DNA of 51,520 nucleotides from Lachnospiraceae bacterium. GTDB lineage: Bacteria; Bacillota; Clostridia; Lachnospirales; Lachnospiraceae. The translations under genes were made by a program, and so were the position numbers. The notes below the pieces were generated by a model. It was not told the DNA's origin. It saw only the letters and a list, made by a program, of their open reading frames with translations, and did no database searches. Position 1 is the first letter of the stretch. Every line of letters begins with the position of its first letter. Positions 41,095-49,141 of this stretch are shown piece by piece. Location: positions 1 to 51,520 of the forward strand of contig JAAUZV010000005.1 in NCBI GenBank assembly GCA_014804425.1, written 5' to 3'.

Positions 41095-41422
41095 TGATTT
41101 CAACTCCTTCTTTTCGGACAGTGCGGTAAAATGGTAAGACATCTGCCCAATATTCGAATTGATCTTCGTTTTTGATGATCGGTGAAATATGGATTCCATG
41201 TTCTAACTCAATATCAAAAGCCATATCAAAGACGGAGCTTTCGAAATGTTCGATCTGTTCAGGGGACAGCTTCACCAAGATCATGACATCCACGTCTGAA
41301 TTTTCCCGAAAATCACCTCTGGCATAAGAACCATAAAGAATGATTTTAGATAAATCTGTTCCTAATAATCTTTTTAATTGTATAGAAAATCCATATAGGA
41401 TACTTCTGATCGCATTTGACAT
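41087..41422 (-). CDS. MNT-domain nucleotidyltransferase (antitoxin of an MNT-HEPN pair)
   Basis: A 111-aa minimal nucleotidyltransferase with G31-S32 (YGSYARGDF) and the metal-binding D43-x-D45 (NSDVDVMIL), the GSx10DxD pattern. Related MntA antitoxins inactivate HEPN toxins by adding AMP units. A GGAGGG site precedes ATG 41422. It is first in a two-gene operon with the HEPN gene, transcribed from the promoter at 41506-41534. The whole unit lies between duplicated ends of the kinase-like gene and is more AT-rich than its neighbours. Confidence 0.88.
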   Translation of the reverse strand: MSNAIRSILYGFSIQLKRLLGTDLSKIILYGSYARGDFRENSDVDVMILVKLSPEQIEHFESSVFDMAFDIELEHGIHISPIIKNEDQFEYWADVLPFYRTVRKEGVEING

Positions 41423-41505
41423 ACGAACCCTCCATGCTGCCAACAGACTGTGAATCTAATGCGAATCATATTCGATATGTGTCAGCGTTTGCATTTTATG
41501 TCTAT

Positions 41506-41534
41506 ATTATATCCGTTTTCCAAAGAAATGTCTA
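41506..41534 (-). promoter_or_regulatory. Promoter of the MNT-HEPN operon
   Basis: On the minus strand TAGACA, 17 bases and TATAAT. The nonamer TATAGACAT flanks the promoter as a direct repeat (overlapping the -35 and just after the -10), a plausible autoregulatory operator. Confidence 0.65.
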
Positions 41535-41581
41535 TATAGCGCAAATCGGTGACGGCATAAGCAGGCGCTCAGCGAAGAGGA

Positions 41582-41608
41582 GGGAGTTATCCAAAGCGGA
41601 TAACTCCC
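41582..41608. terminator. Hairpin after the duplicated kinase 3' end
   Basis: GGGAGTTATCC pairs perfectly with GGATAACTCCC around AAAGC. It probably was the original terminator of the kinase-like gene before the toxin-antitoxin insertion. It may also protect the 3' end of the convergent superoxide dismutase transcript. Confidence 0.6.
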
Positions 41609-41644
41609 ACAAAAGCATTTTGACGGGTGATGGCAGCCGTTATC

Positions 41645-42136
41645 TCATCGGCATCTGCTGCGGATGATCCCGCATCCGATCTTTGCGCCCGCGTCTCCTG
41701 ACGGCTGTGAGTGAAAATCATCGCTCATTCTGTGAATGATGACGGCTCTGCCCAAAATCTCATTGACGCGGAAGCGGTCGGTCATAAACGCTAAAAACGC
41801 CCTGCCGCCCGCGCCGAAGAGCGGCGGCATATCGCCTGCGTGATAGGGATGCGGACAACGGTTGGGATTGTAGTGTCCGCCTGCGTCGGCGAAGGGATCG
41901 CTGCAGTCTCCCGCGCATTCCATCCCTTCGTGAATATGAAAGCCAAAGATCGGTTCAGCGCAAGGCTGATCCTCGATCGGCAGCCCTTCGATTTCCGCGA
42001 CAACCATTACATAGCCGCACATCTGATAAAAACGCACCGTTCCGCTTACGTCCGGGTAGCTGCTGCTGCCTGAGACAAAAGCCACTGCGTCGGCATTTCT
42101 TTGAAAAACAGATTGAAATCGATCTGAATAACGCAT
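41645..42136 (-). CDS. Cu/Zn superoxide dismutase family protein
   Basis: A 163-aa protein of the SodC family. Metal ligands are visible in order: H67 and H69 (GFHIHEG), H88 (AGGHYNP), H96, H99 and D102 (HPYHAGDMPP), and H135 (VIIH). C74 and C155 can make the structural disulphide, and DDFHSQPSGDAG gives the usual electrostatic-loop end. It would convert superoxide to O2 and H2O2. There is no signal peptide, unlike most bacterial SodC, so it may be cytosolic or of the YojM-like group. An AGGAGGATT site precedes the ATG on the minus strand. Confidence 0.9.
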   Translation of the reverse strand: MRYSDRFQSVFQRNADAVAFVSGSSSYPDVSGTVRFYQMCGYVMVVAEIEGLPIEDQPCAEPIFGFHIHEGMECAGDCSDPFADAGGHYNPNRCPHPYHAGDMPPLFGAGGRAFLAFMTDRFRVNEILGRAVIIHRMSDDFHSQPSGDAGAKIGCGIIRSRCR

Positions 42137-42235
42137 AAATCCTCCGATTCCTATGATGATTAATAGAATTTTTTTATCATATGAAGCGGCGACGCTTATC
42201 GTTCATGTATAATTCCATATCAAGCGATCAGAAAT

Positions 42236-43279
42236 TTAGATTGTTCCCTTTCTCCGGTATTCGGTCGGCGTCATATGCATTTGCTTCTTAAATATGCGGA
42301 TAAAGTGCTCGGGCGTCTCATATCCGATCTGGTTGGCGATATTGGCAACGGATAAATTGGTATCCTGAAGTAATACCTGCGCGCGTTCTAATCGAACCTG
42401 CTGTAAGATCTGTGTAAAGGATCTCCCGGTTGTGGATTTGAATAAACGGGAGGTATATTCCGGGGTATAATGAAATTTTTTTGCGACCTGATCTAAAGTT
42501 ACGGTAGAAAAATGATCCTGAATGTATTGAAGCAGCGCAAAGCGTTGGACATCCGCCTTTTGCATAAAGGTAGGGAGTTCAATGCTTTTTTCATAATTGC
42601 GGATCAGCAATCCGAAAATCAGCATCAGCGTATAGGAGATCATCTGATCCCAATAGAGGGTGCGTTCGATCGACTCCTTATACATATATAATACACCGCG
42701 CTGAATTTCATAATCGCTGCCGGTATGGAAAATAATGTAATCGTTCCCGTTTTCGGAATAGATATTATTGATAAAAAATGCCGTCAGAATATTCGGATTG
42801 CTCAAAAAGTTAAAAAAGATATTGTGCAGGGTACTTTTGCGGATCAGACAATTAAAGACGATACTGTTGTCAAAGACACCGATCGAATGCTTGATTCCGG
42901 GGGGGATAATGCAAACATCTCCCATGGAGAGATTCTTCTTATTGTTGCTGATCGTCTGTTCGCAAACACCGTCGTAGACATAGATCAATTCGAAAAAAGT
43001 GTGGTCATGGACGATCGCCGGACTGTATCGGTTATGCCGCAGGGTAATGAGAGAGACATTGCTGCTTTGATCAAGATAAAAGGAGTCCTCAAAACGCGGG
43101 GGGATCGTGTTCGGGATTTCCGGTATGAGAAGGTGCTTTTCATAGACCTTTTGCATGTCCAGCTCCGCGAGAAATTTCTTTAAGGAATATTCCTGCTGTC
43201 TTGCGTAGAAATATTTTCGGTAAAACAGTTCCTCTTCACTCAATTTGTAAATTTCACTTTTCAGCGTTTCATAATCCAT
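42236..43279 (-). CDS. AraC-family regulator with cupin-like sensor domain
   Basis: A 347-aa regulator. The N-terminal part includes a cupin-type ligand pocket (RHNRYSPAIVHDHTFFELIY, GDVCIIPPGIKHS). The C-terminus (about 245-347) has two AraC helix-turn-helix units (VTLDQVAKKFHYTPEYTSRL, LSVANIANQIGYETPEHFIR) and ends TPTEYRR. An AAAGGAGC site precedes the start. It is divergent from the sugar-transport/glycosidase operon and is the obvious candidate for controlling it in response to a glycoside or its sugar. Three tandem TGTGATC repeats lie 20 bases upstream. Confidence 0.92.
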   Translation of the reverse strand: MDYETLKSEIYKLSEEELFYRKYFYARQQEYSLKKFLAELDMQKVYEKHLLIPEIPNTIPPRFEDSFYLDQSSNVSLITLRHNRYSPAIVHDHTFFELIYVYDGVCEQTISNNKKNLSMGDVCIIPPGIKHSIGVFDNSIVFNCLIRKSTLHNIFFNFLSNPNILTAFFINNIYSENGNDYIIFHTGSDYEIQRGVLYMYKESIERTLYWDQMISYTLMLIFGLLIRNYEKSIELPTFMQKADVQRFALLQYIQDHFSTVTLDQVAKKFHYTPEYTSRLFKSTTGRSFTQILQQVRLERAQVLLQDTNLSVANIANQIGYETPEHFIRIFKKQMHMTPTEYRRKGTI

Positions 43280-43298
43280 TGTCTGAGCTCCTTTGTAA

Positions 43299-43328
43299 TG
43301 TGATCATATGTGATCGCATGTGATCGGC
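43299..43328. promoter_or_regulatory. Three tandem 10-base repeats (TGTGATC) in the araC/ABC divergent region
   Basis: TGTGATCATA, TGTGATCGCA and TGTGATCGGC follow each other at exactly 10-base spacing, one helical turn, just upstream of the AraC gene. This is what a direct-repeat operator for an AraC-type protein could look like. The remaining part of the 263-base gap is AT-rich and holds the operon promoter at 43477-43504. Confidence 0.55.
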
Positions 43329-43476
43329 ATGGACAGGTATCACAAGGACCGTCTGCGTAATCTTTGTCTTTTTTAGTTTGATTGTAAAATATCAGAATGT
43401 TAAAAAAAGATAGTAACCTTTGCTTATTTTAATATAAATATCAAAATAAGTCAATAAAACATGTGCTTTATATCCA

Positions 43477-43504
43477 TTGGAAAAGAAATGGGGAACACTA
43501 TAAT
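43477..43504 (+). promoter_or_regulatory. Promoter of the sugar ABC operon
   Basis: TTGGAA at 43477-43482, 16 bases and TATAAT at 43499-43504, 39 bases before the start codon. Confidence 0.6.
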
Positions 43505-43542
43505 AAGAGTATAACAGTAAAAAGGGAGAGGGGACAAGGCCT

Positions 43543-45063
43543 ATGGGAAAAGAAGTGATTGTGGAAGTAAAGCATATCGATAAACGGTTTGGTTCCACGA
43601 TTGCCCTAAATGACGTAAGCATTGAGGTCAGACGGGGAGAAATTCAGGGATTGATCGGTGAAAACGGTTCAGGAAAATCGACTGTGACTTCCATCATATC
43701 CGGTATGCAGAAAGCCGATGGGGGACAAATGTTCTATCAGGGAGAAAAGTGGGAACCGCTCTCCATGCTTTGGGCGCTGGAAAAAGGAATCGGCATGATC
43801 GTACAGGAGAACGGAACGGTTCCGGGGATCAGCGTCGCAGAAAATATTTTTCTTGGCGAGACAGGACGTTTTAAGGTCTTCGGCAAAGAAGGAAAAAAAT
43901 GGGGAACGGTCAACAGGAAGGAAATGATGAAGGAAGCGCAGCGCGCGTTGGATACGATCGGCGCTTCCCACATCAGAGCGGAACAGCCCACAGCATCGTT
44001 AGACATGCAGGATCGGAAACTGGTAGAGATCGTAAAAATCATGATCAAGAATCCGGAGGTTTTGATCGTGGATGAGACGACGACGGCATTGTCGCAGATC
44101 GGAAGAGACATCATCTACAAGATCATGAACCGGATGAAAGAAGAAAATAAAGCGGTCATCTTTATCTCCCATGATTTGGACGAGATCATGAATGTCTGTG
44201 ACTCGCTTACGGTACTCCGGGATGGAAAAATCATTATCACGTTTTCCAAGGAGGAGTTCGACGAGGAACAGATCAAGACGAGTATGATCGGCCGGGAGAT
44301 GCAGGGGGATTACTACCGGGGGGATTATGACGGAAGCTGCGGCGACGAGGTTGTGCTGGAAGTGAAAGATGCCAATCTGGGCGACCAGCTGAAGAATTTT
44401 AATCTGCAGATCCATAAGGGCGAGATTGTCGGAGTCGGGGGGCTTTCCCATTGTGGTATGCATACGCTCGGCAAAGTGCTTTTCGGGGCGTGCAAACCGC
44501 AGAGCGGGAGTGTGCTGGTAAGAGGCAGGGAACTGAAAGGCGAGGCGGACGCGATGAAGGAGCAGATCGGCTATGCCGCAAAGGATAGGAATGTCGAGTC
44601 ACTGTGCTTAAACGCAAGCATCCGCGACAACATCGCAGTCGGAGGACTTGACCGCTTTGCCGTACATAATTTTTTGGTTCTTCCGGGAAAAGAAAAAAAG
44701 TATGTACAGAAGCAGATTGACGACCTGAGCGTCAAGTGCGCGGAAATGAACCAGTATGTGTCTGCATTGTCCGGCGGAAACAAGCAGAAAGTGGTATTCG
44801 GAAAATGGATCGGCAGAGGAAGTGAAATCCTGATTCTGGATTGTCCGACCCGGGGCGTTGACATCGGTGTCAAGCAGGCGATGTATCAGCTCATGTACCG
44901 GATGAAAAAAGAAGGAAAATCCATCGTGATCATCTCAGAGGAAATGGCGGAGCTGATCGGAATGGCAGACCGGCTGATCGTTATGAAAGACGGAGAGATC
45001 AAAAAGGAATTTCCAAGAAGTGAGTCGTTGAGTGAATCAGATATGATTCAATATATGATTTAG
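43543..45063 (+). CDS. Sugar ABC transporter ATPase with two fused nucleotide-binding domains (RbsA/MglA type)
   Basis: A 506-aa cytosolic motor for sugar uptake. Domain 1 has an intact Walker A, GENGSGKST at 39-47, and Walker B VLIVDETTTAL, but a degenerate signature (ASLDMQDRK). Domain 2 has a degenerate Walker A (GGLSHCGMHTLGK), an intact signature LSGGNKQK and Walker B ILILDCPTRG, with Cys where the catalytic Glu would be. The intact halves combine into one complete ATP site and one dead site. It starts a seven-gene operon behind its own promoter. Two permeases and one binding protein follow. Confidence 0.93.
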   Translation: MGKEVIVEVKHIDKRFGSTIALNDVSIEVRRGEIQGLIGENGSGKSTVTSIISGMQKADGGQMFYQGEKWEPLSMLWALEKGIGMIVQENGTVPGISVAENIFLGETGRFKVFGKEGKKWGTVNRKEMMKEAQRALDTIGASHIRAEQPTASLDMQDRKLVEIVKIMIKNPEVLIVDETTTALSQIGRDIIYKIMNRMKEENKAVIFISHDLDEIMNVCDSLTVLRDGKIIITFSKEEFDEEQIKTSMIGREMQGDYYRGDYDGSCGDEVVLEVKDANLGDQLKNFNLQIHKGEIVGVGGLSHCGMHTLGKVLFGACKPQSGSVLVRGRELKGEADAMKEQIGYAAKDRNVESLCLNASIRDNIAVGGLDRFAVHNFLVLPGKEKKYVQKQIDDLSVKCAEMNQYVSALSGGNKQKVVFGKWIGRGSEILILDCPTRGVDIGVKQAMYQLMYRMKKEGKSIVIISEEMAELIGMADRLIVMKDGEIKKEFPRSESLSESDMIQYMI

Positions 45064-45075
45064 GAGGGAAGCGGT

Positions 45076-46035
45076 ATGAAGAACAGTAAGATAAAGAAAT
45101 ATATTATGAATCTGACCCCGCTGCTCGGTCTCGCCGTACTGTTTGCGGCGTTCCTGATACTGGGGACAATGCAGGATATCAACATCTCCTACGGACTGAA
45201 AAGTATCCTGAGCCAATCCGTCGTCGTTGCCGTGGTTGCGACAGGCGCGATATTCATATACACGCTGGGATCTTTTGATATCAGTCTTGGCGCTTCCACT
45301 GCGGTAAGCGCCCTGATCGGAGGGATTGTATACAACAAAACCGAGAGTCTGCTGGCAATGACGCTTGTCTGCATCGGTGTGGCGGTCTTGGTCGGGCTGT
45401 TTAATTCCGTATTGGCATCCGTATTCAATCTTCCGGTTTTTGTCACGACCATTGCCATGCTAAGCGTACTGAACGCGCTGGTTCTGGTTCTGATCAAAGT
45501 AAATGGAACGGGATCGCAGATCGCAGTTCCTGCAGCGGCAGTCAGATCGTTGAACAATACAACCTTCAAAATGGCTGTTCTCCTGATTTTTGTTCTTCTC
45601 TGTATCTTCGTGTTCAGCTTTACGAAGATCGGAAGGATGCAGAAATTTTTGGGCGGCAATCCGGTCTGCGCGAAGCTGAGCGGTATTTCGGAAAAGAAAA
45701 TGGCGATCATCGCGTTTGTCATGTCGGGAATCGGTGTCGGACTTGGCGCGTTTCTTTCCATCGTCTATGCGCCGACCCTGACAAGAAATACCGCTTCGAG
45801 CGTGGGAATGGATGTCATCATTGCCATTGTATTTGGCGGCATGCCGGTATCCGGCGGTGCAAGGAGTAAGATTTACGCGGCGGTGATCGGCGCATTTTCC
45901 ATGACGCTTTTAAGCCAGATCATGGTCATGTTCAACCTCAATTCGGGAATCGGACAGATGGTAAAGGCAGCAATCTTCATTTTGGTCGTATTTCTCGCAA
46001 CAAGCGGCCAAAGAGGCAAGATGCTTCCGAGATAA
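45076..46035 (+). CDS. Sugar ABC transporter permease, RbsC family (first)
   Basis: A 319-aa membrane protein with 8-10 helices in the branched-chain/ribose permease fold (GSFDISLGASTAVSALIGG, NSVLASVFNLPVFVTTIAML, GMDVIIAIVFGGMPVSGG). The last segment is the conserved GG-P cytoplasmic motif of the RbsC/MglC group. GGAGGGAAGCGGT precedes the ATG. Together with the permease at 47464 it probably forms a heterodimer, since two permeases share one binding protein and one fused ATPase. Confidence 0.92.
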   Translation: MKNSKIKKYIMNLTPLLGLAVLFAAFLILGTMQDINISYGLKSILSQSVVVAVVATGAIFIYTLGSFDISLGASTAVSALIGGIVYNKTESLLAMTLVCIGVAVLVGLFNSVLASVFNLPVFVTTIAMLSVLNALVLVLIKVNGTGSQIAVPAAAVRSLNNTTFKMAVLLIFVLLCIFVFSFTKIGRMQKFLGGNPVCAKLSGISEKKMAIIAFVMSGIGVGLGAFLSIVYAPTLTRNTASSVGMDVIIAIVFGGMPVSGGARSKIYAAVIGAFSMTLLSQIMVMFNLNSGIGQMVKAAIFILVVFLATSGQRGKMLPR

Positions 46036-46092
46036 CAACATTGGTATTTCGTGGGAACACTGAATACATACAAAGAAAAAGGAGGAAACACA

Positions 46093-47373
46093 ATGAAAAA
46101 GTTTTGGGCATTATTACTTACGGCAGCCATGATGGTGTGCGTGCTGGCAGGATGCGGAGGCAAAGACTCCGGAGCGGACAACACACAGGGAGGCAACACA
46201 GGAACGGAGAATCAGGCAGATGGTTCCGGAGCAGGAGGAAACGGCGAAGATGCGGCATCGGGGCTTGACATGAGCAAGACGGTCAAGATCGGTATTCTGG
46301 TATCTGATGCTACAAGTGCGGAAGCGCTGGCATTCCGCAACTATTACACGGAGTATATTCAAAACCAGTATAATGTGGAACTGATTTACTCCGACGAACT
46401 TACGGACGCGGCAGGAGAGGCGGCAGCAATCGATACGTTTATTACGAATAACTGCAAAGCAGTCATCTCATTCTCCTCGTTTGACCGCGCGGCACAGATT
46501 GAGCAGTGCGAGGGTGTGGGTGTGTACTATGCGGTTGCAACCGGTACGCTGACGGAGGAAGAATATGAGACCTACAAGGGCTATGAGCATTATGTGGGCG
46601 CGATCGGACCTTCCCTGAGCGTAGAGTTTGAGACGGGTTACAACATGGCAAAGCATTATCTGGATCAGGGAGTGAAGAACTTTGCAATCTTTGGCGGAGC
46701 GATTCCGTACTACACGGAAATGCACATTTACCGTGCGGCAGGAATGCTGACAGCGATGATCGATGCAGGCGGCGACGGCGCGAACTATCAGGGAGCAACC
46801 GATATGGGCGGCGTCCTCGGACAGATTTTCGCGGACGGCGAGGTTAAGACGGGCGCGATCGGAGACGTCAATGTCCTTGGGTATGTCGGCGGTTATGATA
46901 TGGATGACGCATGGTTTGGAAAATGTGCGCAGATGGCGCAGACGGCAGATCTGGAAGTCATTCTTGCAGTAGGAAACGGCTCGGATTTCTTTGGAACGGC
47001 AATTGCGGGAACGAATGTGAAGATCGCCAGCGTGGATGCGTATGCGAGCAGCTATGGTGAGGCGATGGATGCGGGAATGCTGGATTATCTTGCAGGAAAA
47101 TTCTCGGCCAGCATCGGACCGATCTTTATCGCAACCTACAGAGCAGCGTTAGGTTCCCCGATCCGCACAGCGGACGGAAATGCGCTTGCATTGAGCCAGG
47201 GCTACTGGGTGGCAAGCAGTGCAGAAGAGTTCAACACCTACTATGCGGTGGACAGCAGCGTGGACGCACCGGCCTATACGAAGGCAATGCTTGATACATT
47301 ATTGACAGCGGATTACGCAGCATTTGAGAGTTTTGTAAGCAAATACAGTTTTGAAGAGATTCAGGGTATGTAA
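46093..47373 (+). CDS. Sugar-binding lipoprotein of the ABC transporter
   Basis: A 426-aa extracellular binding protein. A lipoprotein signal with VLAGC near residue 20 is followed by a Gly/Asn/Ser-rich tether of about 40 residues and a periplasmic-binding-protein type I fold (VKIGILVSDATSAEALAFRN, NFAIFGGAIPYYTEMHIYRA, ILAVGNGSDFFGTAIAG). The family usually binds sugars in pyranose form. The neighbouring GH3 and GH78 genes suggest a rhamnose-containing oligosaccharide or a plant glycoside. ATG 46093 follows AAAGGAGG; a longer frame from 46051 does not have one. A hairpin after the gene may raise its expression over the permeases. Confidence 0.92.
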   Translation: MKKFWALLLTAAMMVCVLAGCGGKDSGADNTQGGNTGTENQADGSGAGGNGEDAASGLDMSKTVKIGILVSDATSAEALAFRNYYTEYIQNQYNVELIYSDELTDAAGEAAAIDTFITNNCKAVISFSSFDRAAQIEQCEGVGVYYAVATGTLTEEEYETYKGYEHYVGAIGPSLSVEFETGYNMAKHYLDQGVKNFAIFGGAIPYYTEMHIYRAAGMLTAMIDAGGDGANYQGATDMGGVLGQIFADGEVKTGAIGDVNVLGYVGGYDMDDAWFGKCAQMAQTADLEVILAVGNGSDFFGTAIAGTNVKIASVDAYASSYGEAMDAGMLDYLAGKFSASIGPIFIATYRAALGSPIRTADGNALALSQGYWVASSAEEFNTYYAVDSSVDAPAYTKAMLDTLLTADYAAFESFVSKYSFEEIQGM

Positions 47374-47404
47374 CTGTTGTTGGGGGTAAGGAAATCATGC
47401 AGGG

Positions 47405-47436
47405 GCAGGTGGACGTAAGGTCCACCGCCATCCTGC
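47405..47436 (+). promoter_or_regulatory. Intercistronic hairpin after the binding-protein gene
   Basis: GGTGGAC pairs with GTCCACC around GTAAG, and outer GCAGG pairs with CCTGC. No T run follows. It is probably an RNA processing or stability element that keeps binding-protein mRNA more abundant than the downstream part. Confidence 0.5.
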
Positions 47437-47463
47437 GGCAAATAAGGAGAAGGATCTGATCAT

Positions 47464-48453
47464 ATGAAGACGAAAAACAAAAATATTTTCAAACAAATCG
47501 CAGGGACAGCGGCAATTCCCGCAGCAGCCTTTTTGATCGTACTGATCCTGTGCAGTGCAAGGGGCGTGAAATTATTTGAAACGGAAGGAAACTGGATTCT
47601 GTTTTTCAGGGCGGCGGCATCTGTCATGCTCACGACCTTCGCGCTGTCTCTCAATCTAAACAGCGGCAGGTTTGATTTTTCCATCGGGTCCGTATCGCTG
47701 CTGTCGTCCGTCATCAGTGCTTCCATATGCACGTCGCTCGGACTGCCGACAATACTGATGCTGATCATTTCCATCGCGGCAGGCGCAGTACTCGGGATGG
47801 TGTCCGGTCTGATCTATGTGATCGTGAAGCTGCCGCCGATCATCGTATCCCTCGGCGTGGCATTGTTCTATGAAGGGCTTGCGTTTGCGATCACGAACGG
47901 ATACGGGGTATCTTTTGTGGCAAATACGGAGCTGACAAGTTTTCCGAGTGTTTTGAATTATGTGCTTATCATTTTGTTCGGACTGCTTATTTTCATATTC
48001 CTTTTCGACCATACCAAATTCGGTTATGAATATAAGGCGCTGGTTTCCGGACAGAAAGTGGCAGTCAATACGGGAATCAAAGAGGTTCCCAACGCAATTT
48101 TATGTTATACGATCGCCGGGGCGCTTATGGGCGTGGTCGGATTTATCAGGGCAACGCAGACGGGAACGATCCAGATGTCCTTAAACTTCGGCTCGATCGG
48201 CGTGATGTTTACGGCGTTTCTTCCGATGTTTATCGGCGGTTTTATCGGAAGGTTCTGCAATGAAAAAATCGGATATCTTTTGGGAGCGATCACGACGGCA
48301 TTTATTTCCCTGATGTATGCGCGGCTCAATGTGGATGCGTCGATTCAGCAGATTGTGACGGCGCTCATCCTGGTATGCTTCCTGATCTACTTAAACAATG
48401 AAAACAAGGTGATCGAACTGGTCACATTCAAGAACTATAGAAAAAGAAAATAA
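47464..48453 (+). CDS. Sugar ABC transporter permease, RbsC family (second)
   Basis: A 329-aa membrane protein with about nine helices, same fold as the permease at 45076 (SGRFDFSIGSVSLLSSVISA, IVKLPPIIVSLGVALFYEGL). It differs strongly in its coupling region (FGSIGVMFTAFLPMFIGG), supporting a heteromeric channel. An AAGGAGAAGG site precedes it. Placing the second permease after the binding-protein gene is unusual for ribose-type operons, where one permease gene is common. Confidence 0.9.
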   Translation: MKTKNKNIFKQIAGTAAIPAAAFLIVLILCSARGVKLFETEGNWILFFRAAASVMLTTFALSLNLNSGRFDFSIGSVSLLSSVISASICTSLGLPTILMLIISIAAGAVLGMVSGLIYVIVKLPPIIVSLGVALFYEGLAFAITNGYGVSFVANTELTSFPSVLNYVLIILFGLLIFIFLFDHTKFGYEYKALVSGQKVAVNTGIKEVPNAILCYTIAGALMGVVGFIRATQTGTIQMSLNFGSIGVMFTAFLPMFIGGFIGRFCNEKIGYLLGAITTAFISLMYARLNVDASIQQIVTALILVCFLIYLNNENKVIELVTFKNYRKRK

Positions 48454-48471
48454 ATCTCATCGGAGGACACA

Positions 48472-49107
48472 ATGAATTATCAGGCGGTTATTTTTGATTT
48501 AGACGGTGTGATCTGCTTTACAGACCGGTATCATTATCAGGCATGGAAGAGCATGGCGGACAGCATGGGAATCTATTTTGATGAAACGATCAATAACCGG
48601 TTAAGAGGCGTCAGTCGTGCGGAAAGCTTAGAGATCATATTAGAGCGGTGTGACAAGGTGCTTTCGGCGGAAGAAAAGCAGGCGCTGATGGAACAGAAAA
48701 ACAGAACTTATGTGGAATTGCTCGGTCAAATGTCGAAGAAAGATCTGTCCGCCGAGGTGAAAGAGACGCTGGATGCGCTGCGCAGGGAAGGATTAAAGCT
48801 TGCGATCGGATCATCCAGCAAAAATGCAAAGCTCATATTGGAGCGGCTGGGCTTAAAAGATTATTTTGATGCGGTCAGTGACGGAACGAATATTACCAAG
48901 TCGAAGCCGGACCCGGAAGTGTTTGTGAAGGCGGCGGAATTTTTACATATGGCTCCGGCGGATTGTCTTGTAGTGGAGGATGCGCGGGCAGGCGTGGATG
49001 CCGCAAAAGCCGGTGGCTTTGACAGTGCCGGATTAGGAGAAGCGGCGGCGTATGAAGCGGTTACTTATGCAATGAGTTCGTTCGGCGACTTGAAGGGAAT
49101 CGTCTGA
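48472..49107 (+). CDS. pgmB: Beta-phosphoglucomutase-like HAD hydrolase
   Basis: A 211-aa HAD-superfamily enzyme. The nucleophile is D9 and the acid/base D11 (FDLDGVICFTD). The cap carries LRGVSRAESLEIIL, motif II is SSSKNA, motif III KSKPDPEVF and motif IV VVEDARAGVDAA. The cap motif RGVSR and the size fit beta-phosphoglucomutase, which interconverts beta-glucose-1-phosphate and glucose-6-phosphate. It normally works with a GH65 phosphorylase; none is seen here, but the operon continues beyond the window. CGGAGGACAC precedes the ATG. Confidence 0.85.
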   Translation: MNYQAVIFDLDGVICFTDRYHYQAWKSMADSMGIYFDETINNRLRGVSRAESLEIILERCDKVLSAEEKQALMEQKNRTYVELLGQMSKKDLSAEVKETLDALRREGLKLAIGSSSKNAKLILERLGLKDYFDAVSDGTNITKSKPDPEVFVKAAEFLHMAPADCLVVEDARAGVDAAKAGGFDSAGLGEAAAYEAVTYAMSSFGDLKGIV

Positions 49108-49141
49108 CAGCGGTCAGAAATAGCGGAATGTGAGGAAAATT

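Noticed and set aside
41582..41608. The GGGAGTTATCC hairpin as an ordinary rho-independent terminator.
   Set aside because: Neither strand has a T run after the stem, so I keep it only as a hairpin, probably the old 3' end of the kinase-like gene.
43299..43328. The three TGTGATC repeats as a possible CRISPR-like array.
   Set aside because: Units are 10 bases, contiguous and without spacers, and no cas genes are present. No other array was seen in the window.
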